A stretch of DNA of 64,000 nt from Arenicola marina (lineage: Eukaryota; Annelida; Polychaeta; Arenicolidae): the NCBI GenBank assembly GCA_964019135.1, contig OZ025250.1:54063357-54127356 (forward strand). Reading direction: 5' to 3'. The position numbers and the translations under genes were made by a program. Below the pieces are notes generated by a model that made no database searches, was not told the origin of the DNA, and saw only the letters and a list, made by a program, of their open reading frames with translations. Positions 43,219-55,940 of this stretch are shown here, one piece after another; the stretch's first letter is position 1, and every line of letters begins with the position of its first letter.

Positions 43219-44740
43219 AATTGAAAAAAAAATTAAAAATTAAAATGTTATGTATATATAATCTTTTAATTTTTAATGTTTTTATTTAATTTATTCACAT
43301 ATATTTTTTTAATTTATGCCAATTTTTTTTTTTTAGTTTGTGCCATAATTTTCTTAATAATTGTAGTAGAGACGTAATTTTAATATTTTTATAATCTCAT
43401 CGGCAAGAGCTTTTTGTTACCCTTGTCTTCCCCTAGGAAAATTTAATGACTACAACATTTCTCCATTTTTTGGTTCGAGTCGAATACCATTTTGTTTAGA
43501 CCGTACTTCCCTTAATAATCTTACTAGAGAAAATTATAGAGTAAATTATTCTTTTATTGTCTTCCCCTAAGAGAAAGGAAAAAACTTAATGACCACAACA
43601 TTTCTCTCCTATGTATATTTGTCTACTTTATACCGTCTTTCCCTTAATAATTGTTTTAGAGAAATGCGTTTTCTTTGTAAAGTGTTCTCCAAAGCAAGAC
43701 GCTTAAGCAGGTGCCCTCAGATTTATTCTATCTCTTGTGGTTTTTCCGCTATATTCCATTGAATTAGGTAGGGGGGGGTGAAAAACCGTTTTCATGTTTT
43801 TGGCAGCAAATGTCGCACTTATGGTACTTTCTTTTTAGGCCGTACCTTCCTTAATAATTGTAGTAGAGACTTCATTTCTTTTTTATAGTATACTCCTAAG
43901 AAAAGTAAGTAAGCGATATGCCCTCAAATTATGTGTAGCGATGATATTTTTTGAGTCATGGTCTATTAAAATGAGGTATATTATTTTTATAATACATGTT
44001 TCATTATTTTTATATTTATATCTTTTCATTATTTTTTAACCACAAGACCTTAGCACCCTCCAGACTCCCATGCCCCCCCCCGTCTTACAACATCCATACT
44101 CTCCTGGCCCCCTGCCTCCTGCCCCGTCCTAACAGGGTTAGGGTTAGCACCTTGTCACCCAGAGCCCCAATTTTGCCCAACTGTTGGGATATACCTTGTT
44201 TAGGCCGTAATTCCCTTAATAATTTTAGTAGAGACTTAATTATTCTTTTATTGTCTTCCCCTCGGAAAAACGAATAAATTTACTGACCACAATATTTCTC
44301 TCCGATGTATATTTGTATACGTTATACCCTATCTCCCTTAATAATGGCCGTAGAGACCTGATACTTCGGTTATTGGCTTGTCGTATGACTCAGTAAGTAA
44401 TTGCCGTCAATTTAAAAAAACAATTTTTTAGTGGAATACCATTTTCTTTAGGCCGTACTTCCCTTAATAATCTTAGTAGAGACTTAATTATTCTTTTATT
44501 GTCTTCCCCTAAGAGAAAGGAAAAAACTTAATGACCACAACATTTCTCTCCTATGTATATTTGTCTAGTTTATACCGTCTCTTCCTTAATAATTGTTTTA
44601 GAGATATGCGTTTCCTTTGTAAAGTGTTCTCCAAAGCAAGACACTTAAGCAGGTGCCCTGTTCTATCTCTTCTGGTACACTAACCGGTCTGGTACACTAA
44701 CCGGTCTGGTACACTAACCGGTCTGGTACACTAACTGCCT
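43219..44740. repeat. AT-rich region with ~230-bp dispersed duplication and 17-bp tandem repeat
   Basis: The segment ccgtacttcccttaataatc through tcctatgtatatttgtct, then ttctccaaagcaagac and aagcaggtgccc, occurs at about 43500-43712 and 44454-44660. Weaker relatives lie near 43845 and 44210. At 44673-44732 the 17-bp unit ctggtacactaaccggt repeats about 3.5 times. 44045-44115 is C-rich. Confidence 0.85.
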
Positions 44741-45250
44741 CCTGCCCCGTCCTAACAGGGTTAGGGTTAGCACCTTGTCACCCAGAGCCCCAATTTTGCC
44801 CAGCTGTTGGGATATACCCCTTCGGATATTAAATGTGTTTGATCGGCCCTTTAAAGGGCCTTACTGGGTACTTTTGTATTCCAGAATATGCCCCGACACC
44901 TGGTGTAGGAAAACTGATATGAGTCACGCAAAAAATAGTTCTTTTTGACATGGCTTCCTTTGTGTTGAAACCCAAATATAAGAAAAAAGTGATACTTTCA
45001 GTTTATTTTTCCACTCTTTCGACCCAAAATATAACTCCTTAGGATATTATATATACATGAAAAGAAAGCTCTTGATCGTGGCTTAAAAATGATATATGAA
45101 TTTTAACCGTACCACTTGAGGTTAAGGCTAAATTGTGTATTGTAATGTTTGTAGATTTTCTTTGTAGACATTGTGTCTTTGTAAATTGTTTGTATGGCAT
45201 AATACAAAGTCGGTGCGCTTAGCTTATGGCTAAGAAATATGCCCAATTGA
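44741..45250. repeat. Dispersed repeat A, copy 2
   Basis: Nearly the same sequence as 37720-38225, again starting with gggttagggttagcaccttg. Between the two shared segments this copy carries about 150 bases not present in the other. Confidence 0.9.
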
Positions 45251-48200
45251 CCAATGTATGTGAATCTATATGGGTGTGACAAAATATCTCATGTTATCAA
45301 GGACTTGTGCCCCTTTTGCAATAAGAAATACTCAAATATGATGAAAATCTGCAAGGGTTTTGCCAATTGCGACGCTAAATAATTGATCCTAGGGTATGAC
45401 ACATACATCATGAGAAAGCCCTCGACATGTAGTACATAACTGCCTATAGGGTGTAATCCCATATAATGTATTCTAGCGGAAATCACCAATTGCCGTGTTC
45501 CCGCCCAAACTTGATTTTGACCGGAAATGAGCGGTTTTTTACTCTTTATAGCTAAATTATATCACTTTTAACCAAATTTTCTCCAGAACAACTTAGGGCA
45601 CATAGCGGCCTGATATATTTAGGACTTTTCCGGGTATTATTTGTTTGATTTTGCCCGTGACAGTGAAATATATGCTCTTTTTCGAGCAAAATAGTGTCGT
45701 GTTGAGCCAAGTTTGAAACGAAAGTTAAGGAGAGTGACATAGGACACCATACTCAAATTATAGGACTGTGACATGACCAATTGGATGAACGAGACTACAA
45801 GTCTCTAACTATAATATTAAGCGTGTAGTGATCATGGAAAGGGGACCCCTATTTCACGTTATCCTATCTTTAGGCTGTACGAAATCCTGGAATTAGTTTT
45901 GGGCCGAAAAATGACCTTGACCTGAATATATCAAGGTCATATTATATGAACAGACGCCTGGTTACATATTACATACTATATATAAAAATGGGCGAAAACC
46001 GCTTAGAAACAAAAGTGTTATGATGGAAACTGTTATCCAGCATATTGGAGTAAATATTCTGAGATATTTGCAGATGGCGGGTAAGGGAGGGAAGAGACTT
46101 TTATGTTTTCGACGGGTTTGGGGCTGCGTGCCTTACAGGTGAAGGGTCCCCAATAGGTCTAGGGGCGGAAAAAGGTCGAGGTCCCCACCAGGGGTATGGG
46201 TAGGGTCTCCAACGGGGGTGGCGGCCGGGTCATATGGCGAGAATGGTAGAAGGAAGGGAAGAGCGGAGACATGTTCCCGGGGTAATATATATGTAAAATA
46301 TAGGTGACGTACTAACATAACATTTCCATGGAATGCGCTCGGCTGCTGCAAAATAGTCTCTAATATGTCACATATGCGAACTGTAATTCTGCGGTCCAAG
46401 CACTTTGCTGCAGTACAATGTGACCTAACCTAACCTTACCCTCGATCCTGGCCATCGTCCTTAAACGGTACGTTATGACTTGAAATACGTCACCCAAAGC
46501 CCCATTTGGGCCCGGGTGTGCTGACATAAAATGAGCACCGTTTTCAGACACACAGGACGGGTAATAATTGTTGCCAGGGAATTATGTGTACATGACGACA
46601 TTAGCCTTGATATATACTGAAACATATTATGTATATTGTGCTCGATTACCATTGAAATTAGAGATTAATGAGACGTCACCCAAAGCCCCAATTGTGCCCT
46701 GGTGTGATGACCTCGAATCTGCGACGTTTTGCGACACTTTTGACTGGTAATAATGGTTGTCAGGGCATATTATGTACATCACAGGATTGCCCGTAATATG
46801 TACTCTATAACTGGCAGTTATCATGGCAGAATCCTGGCAGAAATCGCAAAAAAACTACTTTGGGGCCAAAATCCACTTATGGCGGCATGATAGCATCCCA
46901 ATTTGACAGATGTGATACTGATACTGATATTATCATGATTTTGTCTTCGCAAAATACTTATTTGGGACTTTGTCTTTCTTCAAATATGTACTTATGGCAA
47001 ATAGCATACGGTCGAAAGGTCATATGAGTCAATATAGAAATAGTGTTAAAACTATGTAATTTTAATGCCCAAACTAGTTATTGGCCCTAAACTAAGAAAG
47101 TTAGACATGTAATTTCACAATGTATGTAAGAACACGTGTCGTGGCGCAATTGTGTGCATTAGACCCATTGTCATGCGAAAACTGAGGTCACAGTTAATGT
47201 TACAATATGTGTTGCCAATTTGGAAAAAAAAATACGTTTTTTCATCTTTTCGGCATCTTTCCCTCCATAATGGAGGTCATCTCTCAAGTATGTCATATAG
47301 ATGGCCATGGTTATTATTACTATTGAAAATGAAGGTCATACCCAGGTCAGAATTTTTTTAAGGTAAGGTGTTTTCATGACTTAAACCGGCCGTATTTTCT
47401 AAGATAATGCAGTTAGAGCTTTGACGTCTAAGTATGTTTAGTTGTGTATGGAATGACATGACCTGTAATATAAATGACCTTGGTGACCTTGAAAATCAAC
47501 AAAAGTGCATCTACCTATTGTTATGTGAGGAAATGTGCCTTGACCTTTGGTTATTATCAAAAGGTTGCAATGCCCTGTATAACATATATGCAATATGGAT
47601 TTAAAATTATGATTAATAAAAAAGTTATGACCAACCCTAGCAAAAACTAGGGTTATTGAAATGTGAAAAACAATTAAAATAACAATCTTATGCTGGAGCT
47701 ATCTACGCCATTGAAGGATATTATGACAATGGTCTAATTAGGCATCCGTGTGAGAACTTTACAATTGATCCGTAAAAGAGAAAGATATGTAATGATGCAA
47801 CAATGGAAATGTTCGAAAAGCCGAGTGGGGCTTCGGGTGATGGAAATCACTTTTTGGCCAAAAAACAACCTTGACCTTGAGGAAAAAAAAGAATAAAATT
47901 TAGACATGTGCCTGTGCCCATATTACATATTATATGCAAAAATGGGCGAAAAAGCCTTAAAAATAAAAGTTTTATGAAGTAAAGTGTGAAATATTGAAAT
48001 TTTGTGAAAATCTGAGATATCTGGAGATTATGGAGCAAGAGTGGAAAGTCATTTTTTTTGTTTCGTAAATTTGACGCGAACTTTTTTTGAAGGGTTATAA
48101 AGGGTCTTCTAAAACTTAACATAAACGTCTAGTGGGACCCCTAACTGCTCTTGAACCCTCTCTAACCCTCTTTGCAAAAGCGTGGCACAACGCAATCACC

Positions 48201-48395
48201 CAAAGCCCCACATAAAAACACATTTTCCGCCATAGGTCATTCATGGCGATAGTGACGACAACCGTTTTTAGGTATGTTAAGCACCTAATGCATTAACGTG
48301 TGTCCGTTAAGGGGCGTAATATACTCGGTTAACCTGTTTGTCTATTTGCCCAAAACTATATTTAGGCACCCAAAATGTGGGGCGCAACCCCTGTT
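45251..48395. other. Region without recognised genes; scattered cacccaaagcccca motifs
   Basis: Single motif copies occur at 46490, 46678 and 48198, and on the opposite strand at 47828 (ggggcttcgggtgatgg). At 46490 and 46678 each is followed by a gcccgggtgtgctgac / gccctggtgtgatgac sequence. ORFs here are short and featureless. Confidence 0.5.
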
Positions 48396-48418
48396 AGGGT
48401 TAGGGTTAGGGTAAACGG
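48396..48418. repeat. Interstitial telomere-like (TTAGGG)3
   Basis: gttagggttagggttagggt is the longest TTAGGG tract in the window. Two-unit versions are at 37728, 44138 and 44758. The metazoan telomere unit is TTAGGG, so the region may derive from subtelomeric DNA. A chance origin of such short tracts is possible. Confidence 0.7.
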
Positions 48419-48998
48419 TGCCGTGACAAGATAACACGTAGCGGCTTGGAAAGAGGGGGGGTGTATGCCTCTCACCCACATTCGATGTTGAGCGTTCCGT
48501 GACGACCACCTCCTACCCTCTCCCCGCCGATAAGAGATTAACAGGTCGTTAAGACCACCCCCCCACCCCCCGCCACCCCCTACGGTGAAGGGCACCGTCA
48601 ACTCCCATTTAGGCAATGGCTACGGGGCTCCTAATAATGTTAATGTAGTTACCGTTGAAAGGTCGAGCTCTAATTGCAAGATGTCTTCGGTTGCCTCTTG
48701 CGGGGTCTCTATGGATGACTAAATGAAACGAAAGTAACAATATTTTAGCCGCAAGAAGTGGTTATTCACTATTACATATGGTACACTAAATAAAGGCACA
48801 TATACACAAGACTAAATGAATGGACTTTAACCTATACACAAGGGTGTATAAATAGGCTTAACAGGTCGTAAGCGGCGTGGATGTCACTACTCCCTCTCTA
48901 AGGTGGAGAGCACCAACAAATAATATACTTTACACTTCAAAAATGGCTACATAATATTGTTTCTGTCTTTACCGTCAAATGATCCTCCTCCATGAGCC
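48419..48998. other. No recognised feature
   Basis: C-rich tract at 48556-48580 (complement G-rich). Otherwise unique sequence preceding the last exon of the minus-strand gene. Confidence 0.3.
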
Positions 48999-49833
48999 CT
49001 ATCTCCTGCTCATCGGCCTGATCGTGGGTCGTCGCCGCTTCCGTGTCGGAATCTCGGAATGGTCTTTCTTCAGTTGTTCCAGACTCTTCTTGTCGGACTG
49101 GGTGGGCAACATTGTATTGAGGAAGCCGACATACGGAACTGAGATTCTGTGGGGCTGTTCGGCTACCTGGGAGTACATAAAACCCTTGAGGCTCGGCGAC
49201 AACGTCGTACGCAGGAGTATCTCCTCCGCTTTCGACGTATTGGCCTCCTGGAACAAGCATAAATGAGCCGTCTCGAGCCAATCCAGCGGAACTGAAAGCT
49301 CACTACGATTCTGTTTAAGTGGTTGCAGATTTGGATGTCACTTTTGAAGTGTACGGGTGGTCGAGTCGCGGGTACTTGACACATAGCAATACATGTTATG
49401 GGAAACACGGTGGCGAAATTACTTACCCAAACATCCTCCGGAGGTCCATTCTCAGCAACCTGTGGATTTTTATATTCTTGTGAAAACAATATTCTTGTCT
49501 ACTAGGCATTACTGAACATATGCAAGCAATTTACAATCTCAAAAGATAATCATATGTGGTCCTATGTTTTATATGTTGTGAATTACCCACAAAAACATAA
49601 TTTTCCTTCCTTATCCTATAGATTCCGCTATATCGATTCTCCTGCTATCAATTTGCCAGTAAAATAAATACGCATTTGAGTAACATGCCAACACGTCGGC
49701 ATCTCACCTCACTCATTGCGCCCTGTCGATTTCCCTCGTATTCCACAGCAGTGCAATCCATGCTGCCATACGGAGCCAACAGCGTTCTGTTTGCGAACAT
49801 CTCCTTAACCTTGCCGGCTTCGTCTATCAATAT
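48999..49833 (-). CDS. Unidentified gene, last three exons
   Basis: Three exons on the minus strand join in frame, all at phase 0. 49708-49833 encodes ILIDEAGKVKEMFANRTLL and on to GNRQGAMSE. 49427-49459 encodes VAENGPPEDVW. 48999-49247 runs from EANTSKAEEILLRTTLSPSL to a basic C-terminus (PTRKRRRPTIRPMSRR) and stops at TAG 48999. Donors are gtgaga and gtaagt, and acceptors end in cag. The terminal Arg/Lys cluster is a likely nuclear localisation signal. A competing frame in the last exon (ending in LTVKTETILCSHF) does not fit the splice phases. I do not recognise a family. Upstream exons right of 49.84 kb were not found. Confidence 0.5.
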
Positions 49834-50149
49834 CTGCAATAAATCTAGTCAAATGCATATGATATCTAGTCAACGTTTACAGCCAAACAGTGAACACGAT
49901 TTTATATCATTTATCTACAATAAATCTAGTCAAATCCATATGATATATATTCAAGGTTTACTGCCAAACAGTGCATTTTGCTGTAATTATTAATCTCAAA
50001 AGCTTGGTTTTAAAAACCAACCTATGGTTTTATATTCTGACAATTTATTGTCTTTATCGTTTCACCATTCTTCACTTTCATGGTTTTATGACAATTTGCT
50101 CAATGATATTAATTGATATCCTCGGGGTTTTATTAATCTATTAATCGAT
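49834..50149. repeat. Small tandem duplication (ctacaataaatctagtcaaat)
   Basis: caataaatctagtcaaat, then catatgatat, then caacgtttacagccaaacagtg appears at 49844-49895 and again at 49918-49975. No gene is seen. Confidence 0.7.
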
Positions 50150-50300
50150 TCCACAAAGACTGCATTCATGGTTTTATTCATATCACATGTATTGATTTTC
50201 AGGGTTTTAATATTGACTAATATTGACCAATATGGCACGATATAGCCTTCCAGGCTGAATATGCCGTTAAGCCCCAATCAAATCAAATCAAATCGTCTAT
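50150..50300. repeat. Dispersed repeat with (AATCA)n tail
   Basis: Same order of words as at 27510-27700. It ends ccaggctgaatatgccgtta followed by agccccaatcaaatcaaatc. The tail and variable 5' length suggest a SINE-like retroposon. A third end is at 53700-53765. Confidence 0.75.
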
Positions 50301-51165
50301 CAAAACAGCCATGTCGTCGCTCTTGGTCACGGGCATAATGCTAAGCACCGTGACAGCAGAGTGTCCTCTTTCCGCCTGAAGCACCGATGAGCGGTGCACA
50401 TGTTTAATCAAGTATATAGCATACGCAAATAAGACAATAACATAGAAATATCCAACAGTCTGGAGATTAAATGGAACACAGTATAGCGGAAACAGTAGGT
50501 TAACACTATCGTCACCAGAGACCGGCCATGGATAAAGTGCCATGGCGTAAGAACTGCAACATGCTGGTTCTCAAGACAACTCGAAAATGAACAGCGAATG
50601 TTGCTGAATGACCCATGGCGCCTGTTGTTTTAATGTCGAAAGGGCCTCACTTCACGCAAATCCGTAATCATGCTGATTTCATCCGCCAAAGCCTACGCAA
50701 CTGAGTGTTTTTGTACCACTGAAAACTGCAGTATATTTGTCACTTATTCTTCTGTTGAATATTCGCCTCTGTTTTGTTGCTGGACATATGTCTGATTTGC
50801 TCTTTACATTGTCCCACGATAAAATCCACAGACAACAAACAAGTCTGATGAATGAGAAACCGTACAATGTCGTCCGCGTACTTTGACAGGTTGTTGTCGG
50901 CTTTCAGCAGCACCATCATCACCATGCTCAGTCCTGAGCATGCGTTGTCTATTCGGAATGTTATTACACTCAGGAAAAGTGAATAACATCCCGAATTCTA
51001 ACACTTGCTGTGCATACGCCATCATTCTGTCTGGTCCGCCTGGTTGAGTCTGCTGCGCCTGGGGCCTGCAGATTCGGACATGCAAATGGTTAGCCAGACA
51101 TGCTGCTGCTGTCGCTAAGTCGTCTTCGTTGGCTAGGGGGGCAAATTTGGGCCTCTTATATCAAG

Positions 51166-51329
51166 ATTAGGTTCATCTTCTTCTTGTCAGTCGATAGGGT
51201 AGATATGCGTTTGACAGCCAGGTGCTTAAACGCTCCCGCGGTCACATGGATATCGCCTAAGTTGTATGTGCTGTCGACGCCCAGCACAGTTTTAGGACTT
51301 GTCGGGCAAGAGCAACAAAATCGCCCCAC
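51166..51329 (-). pseudogene. DDE (MULE-like) transposase fragment
   Basis: A stop-free minus frame reads SPKTVLGVDSTYNLGDIHVT then AGAFKHLAVKR. The pattern V-x-G-V-D-x-T-[FY]-N-L-G-x-x-x-V-T is the first-Asp block of MULE-type DDE transposases, in which this Asp binds catalytic metal. The frame ends after about 54 codons and no later DDE block is recognisable, so this is a relic. Some of the featureless ORFs at 50.7-51.1 kb may be its degraded remainder. Confidence 0.6.
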
Positions 51330-52089
51330 ATCTTATATTTGCTGATTGGTATAAAAACAGCACGGGTGGAACGGCGTGGTCTCCAATATACACCCCTGTA
51401 AACAAGGGATAGATATCTTCTTCATGATCGCGACAAGAATGGCTGAACGTGGTCTGTTAAGTTAGACGAAATCGCTTCGTTTCCTCTTGCCTTCTTCGCC
51501 CGATATCGTGCATTCTCCTCCTGTTTCCTTTAATTGGGGATGCCATATAGTCGTTCTGAGCTTTGCATATTATCTAATGCCTTTTTGTTTGACCCCCGAT
51601 GTGATCGCGTCTATAATGTCTGGTCTGATCCGTATATACCATCGAGTGTTCTCTCGCTCATCCTGTGTAGGCTCTGCCCGGCATATTTCCCGATATATGC
51701 AATGCACATGAGATGGGGAGCATCACACCCGCCTCTTACCAAGGCTACGCGGGGCTCGTATCCAACTGGCAGGGCGTGTGCTCTCCTGTAGTCGTAAAGA
51801 AAGCGCCAAAGTTATTGAAGTATAAACTTTTCCACAAATATGACTTGGTACCGGTCTTGAATTAGTTCCGAGCGAGTTTGTACTAATCGCTGTGTCAGCC
51901 CTACTTAACGCTCCTGTCGCAGGTATACTTGGATAGATATCCAGTATGCCTGCCAGCCAAGGCGAATACTTTGAAGCCGCGCCTGGCTGGCTGGTTGGGG
52001 GCCCCAACCACTCCCCAGCTACTCACTAGTGCTGTCCATGGAACTTAATCATCGCCCCGTCAATGGCTACATGCTCATGCAGATTATAT
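51330..52089. other. No recognised feature
   Basis: Short overlapping ORFs on both strands with no motif. Possibly decayed transposon sequence between two transposase fragments. Confidence 0.3.
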
Positions 52090-52392
52090 TCAATTGAGAT
52101 TATTTTGGCGCACGACCTCCAGAAGTGGCTCCACCTTGTAAAAGTGGTGGACTCGATGAATCTTTATAGCGCCTGGACCCTTGCACCTCTTTGGATCTTG
52201 CAGTGGATCGGCCACGTAGAAGACTTTCTGAATCTCTAGAAAGCGTTGGCGTGTGAAGATCTGGATAATAAATGGATTTTGTAGTGCTGGCTTTTTGCTC
52301 CAATAGTCCTCCTCGGGCGGCTTAACGTCGATTCCCATCATCATGCGAATTGCCGAATAACTAGGCCCTTCCATCCAGTTTAACGGGTGCAA
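52090..52392 (-). pseudogene. piggyBac transposase fragment (DDE_Tnp_1_7-like)
   Basis: The minus frame reads YSAIRMMMGIDVKPPEEDYW, then a QRFLEIQKVFYVADP segment and HFYKVEPLLEVV. These correspond to the piggyBac blocks (hydrophobic-MGI-x-x-x-P-x-x-x-x-YW, then RF-x-x-I-x-x-x-x-x-x-x-D, then K-x-x-P-L) that precede and include the first catalytic Asp region. Full-length proteins are about 500-600 residues; only about 100 remain, with a stop after NNLN. The upstream N-terminus and the rest of the catalytic core were not found. Confidence 0.8.
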
Positions 52393-54330
52393 TCATAAAG
52401 TAAAACTTAAAGTAGAGAATGTCAAGGTCTCGTGTTTGACGCGGAGACGGTCTACGGCTGACACTGGCACAGTGGTGGTCGAGCGTCAAAGGGCGACCCT
52501 TATAGTTCCTGTGTCATCCTCTAACACAAGCTCCTTAACAGCGGGGGTGTGGCTGGTGACAACCGGGAACCATGCAGACATGGGCGAAGATGCACCTGTC
52601 AGCTTTGGTGCACGTTGCCCTGCAGATTTCCCTGCCGGACTTGGAGTCAGTCCGGGCCGTTTGACGTGGCTGGCCTTGCCGAGCAGACTGGCTACGGTTC
52701 ATGGCGAGTGACGGTTCGCGCCGTGCCTTCGACTGGAGGTGGAGCCTGTACTAGTGGGCCGAGTCCGTGCCACAGGGAAGTGTTGCGCGGCCTGCAGCTC
52801 CCGGTACAATCTGTCATATTGAAGGACCGGGTCTAATCAAAACATTTGGCCAGTTCTGATACCTTGTAACGGTGTAACTCAGGTAGTCAGTTATTTGTGC
52901 CCCTTGCAGTTTGTGGGATTTCATTAGTTCGTGCATTATCCTGGCTTTATAGCCACATGTTTTCGTAGTTCAGTAAACTAATTATGGTAACTTGGTCCCA
53001 GATATACAGCTAGTCAGCTAGACCCCTTAAACTCCTAGAATGATCGATGACAATAAGTTACTCGAGTGGGGACGAGATTCCTTACAGCGTGGTAAGTTTT
53101 AGGCACCTGACAGGCCATTCGGTGTCCCGTGTTGGTGAAATATTGGCAATACAAATTTCCGGCATATGACTTTTAAGTGGCATTGACATGTACTTTATTT
53201 CGGGTCAGAAGAAAAAACTGTAATAGTAAAATATAAAATAAGCAAAGTTACATAAAAACATTGGTTCAGAGTAGCATCGCTGATAAATACTAATTAGACT
53301 ACTAATTAGACTACTCATATGCATGGATCATAAACATAACTTTGACTTCCATATGCAGGACATGACAACAGTGGTCCACTACGTACACATTAGGATATTT
53401 GACACAGTCAAATCACTAAACGATGCTTTGTCCTTGCGAAGGCTGTATTTCGCCCACACAACATTCGTTGCCACTTTCCGCATTAGCCGCCGCACAGAGT
53501 CTCCGAGGCTAGTACCCCCGAGGGCACTTAGATAACCGAACTACAATGACAGACGAGAAAAAAAAACATTGTTGTTGAAGGGCCCTCTGTTATTTGGCTA
53601 CTTACTTACCTTGGCAAAAAGAAACGAAGAACGTCGATCATTCCAGACCCTCCAGCCCTCCCTGGCTGCCACACGCAGACAATATCATTTTGGCTTCATC
53701 ATTCGTCCAGCCTTACAGGCTGAAAGTGCCGTTAGACCCCAATCAAATCAATTCAAATCAAATGATTCGTCCCGGTGGTGGCGCCTACCTTTCGCAGTAG
53801 GGATAGCAACTCACCCTGATTGGCAATTGTTGTCTGATGATTCATGAAACAAGTCCTCTGACATCCTATCCCATAGAAAATATCAATATCGCGAGCTCCC
53901 TCCGCTGGCTGAGTAATATAAATGAATGACCTTACTGTCATTTGCATTATTCTCCGGATGTTCCAGAGTTCAAGATTCACCTCGCGGCGCAGCTCTGGCG
54001 TTCACCGTTGGAGCTTCATGAATGAGCACAAACTAGATATATACATAACTACAGAAGTGTTTCATGCTCAAGGAAATGCTTCGCATTAAGCCTTTAAACC
54101 GAGTACACAAAGATGTTAGATCTACAGGAGGCCGCTACAATTGGCCGCAAATGCGATATCGTACTCAAACGATTAAGCTCGATCCTCAAAATCAAAAAGA
54201 TATAATTAATCCAAGTGAACATCAATTTACTTTAATGAACGATAACATTAGACAGCTGCTTCCCGGATCTTGAGTACGGTGCTGGAGTTTATAGAGAAAT
54301 ACTCACTGAAGCATAATATGTGAGACTGCT
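52393..54330. other. No recognised gene; SINE-like end at 53690-53765
   Basis: 53700-53765 contains ccttacaggctgaaagtgcc plus a caatcaaatcaattcaaatc tail, the 3' end of the dispersed retroposon family. ORFs 52436-52836 and 53569-53847 lack known motifs; the latter overlaps this retroposon end. Confidence 0.4.
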
Positions 54331-54334
54331 TTCG

Positions 54335-54500
54335 TGCACAAGAGGGCATCTAAGCCAAGGAATCCCCTGGGACAATGAAAGATCAGTGGATGAAACATGT
54401 GCCAGAACTTTATACAATTTAACAAAAATAATTATTAAAAAGATCTTGAAAACATCACGGTCATGAGTTCGGTCGCAAGCTCCTTCGGGTCTTGGTGCCT
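54335..54500 (-). mobile_element. Degraded SINE related to that at 16.0-16.25 kb
   Basis: gccaaggaatcccctgggac, then aatgaaagatcagtggatg, then aaacatgtgccaga matches the body block at about 16110-16160. An insertion or divergence separates it from a weak B-box-like stretch (tgagttcggtcgcaagctcc). Confidence 0.55.
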
Positions 54501-55940
54501 GCATCTCCTTAACGAAGTTGCAGAACCTTTACTTGGTGCGTGGTACCGATTTAGGGCCTACAATGAAATAATGAATATATTCAGATATATGTCTTGAATA
54601 AGCTCTTAAAGAAGCATACTATAGTATATATGTATATTCATGATATTTGTTATTACACACAGGACAAGACCATGTATCCATGTGATGGGATATATATATA
54701 TATATATAAGTCTAAATGTCTTTTAGCAGACATGGACTTTTAGTGGACATATACAAAAGGCGATTTAAAAAAAAATTGCCAGTGATATTAAATTCAGTTT
54801 GTCATTAATAATTGATTAATAAAAATAAAAATTCATTCCAGGTATTTATAGACTTGTTTTCACAATGGTATATATTTTCATGTACACTAATAGTAAAAGC
54901 CCAAATTGTATTCATAAAGCATACTTTTCGCATACATCCATCATGTCTACTAAAAGTATGATATATATATATATATAATGTTCGTCTGGCCATTTACACT
55001 CCTGCAAATACATATTACGTCCGAAATATCTACCGGTACTCAAATTAAGACTTCCATGCGATGAGTACAATATATATGTGAAGAGGCATCATAAACGGTT
55101 TATGGATGCCGCATTCTAACCTATAACATGGGCAGATAGCGGCCGAACCGTGCAACATTGAATTTAATTTCATTTAATTTAATCTAATTCTTCAAGACCC
55201 CCATGTGACTCAAATTGGTCGCATTTGTCGCGCGGCAAATGTTACACATGAGCTATCAAATGTGGGAGATTGGCTACCCCTTGTAGCCGCATTAGCTCGT
55301 AAACTATTCCGGGAATACAATTTTGAGTGAATAATTTTACATTTATTTTAATATAAGTGGGAATTAGAAAACAATGCGTCCAAGGCTTACAATTAATAAC
55401 CGATGACCGATTGGTAACAGTCCTCGGCATGACATGTCTAGACTAGATATGAAACTGCGATATCAGCAATGAGCGTGTGTTAGTGAACCGGGAAGTGTAT
55501 TTTAATTCAACATCAACTTTTTAGATGAACAGGAAACCCATCGAATCAACATGAATGGGCAATTATAACTTTTTAACGGTCATACTTCAGCAAATTATTT
55601 GTTTTCACATGAACTTTACAGATTCCCTTGCTTTTTCTTTTCATTTTTTCTGTTCATTGAAGATTGTACGGGATGCGAAGGTCCTCCGCTTCATGAAGTC
55701 TTCCACTTCTGATAAACCTGAAACGACATCAAAGTTTGCAACTAAGTTTCAACCAGATTGCCCACCATAACAATACCATAATACAAGGCAAAAACAACTG
55801 ACAGGCAGATTGATGTTTAAGGTCACCCTTGGTGCCGTGAGAGAACAACACAGATGAAACGCAATCATATAATCAATAATACGTATTTTCTGAAGCTTAG
55901 GTATGGATACCTTTATGAATTTGGTGTAGGTGCTTCCCAA
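54501..55940. other. AT-rich region without recognised genes
   Basis: (ta)n tracts at 54689-54708 and 54962-54978. No supported coding signal. Confidence 0.4.
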
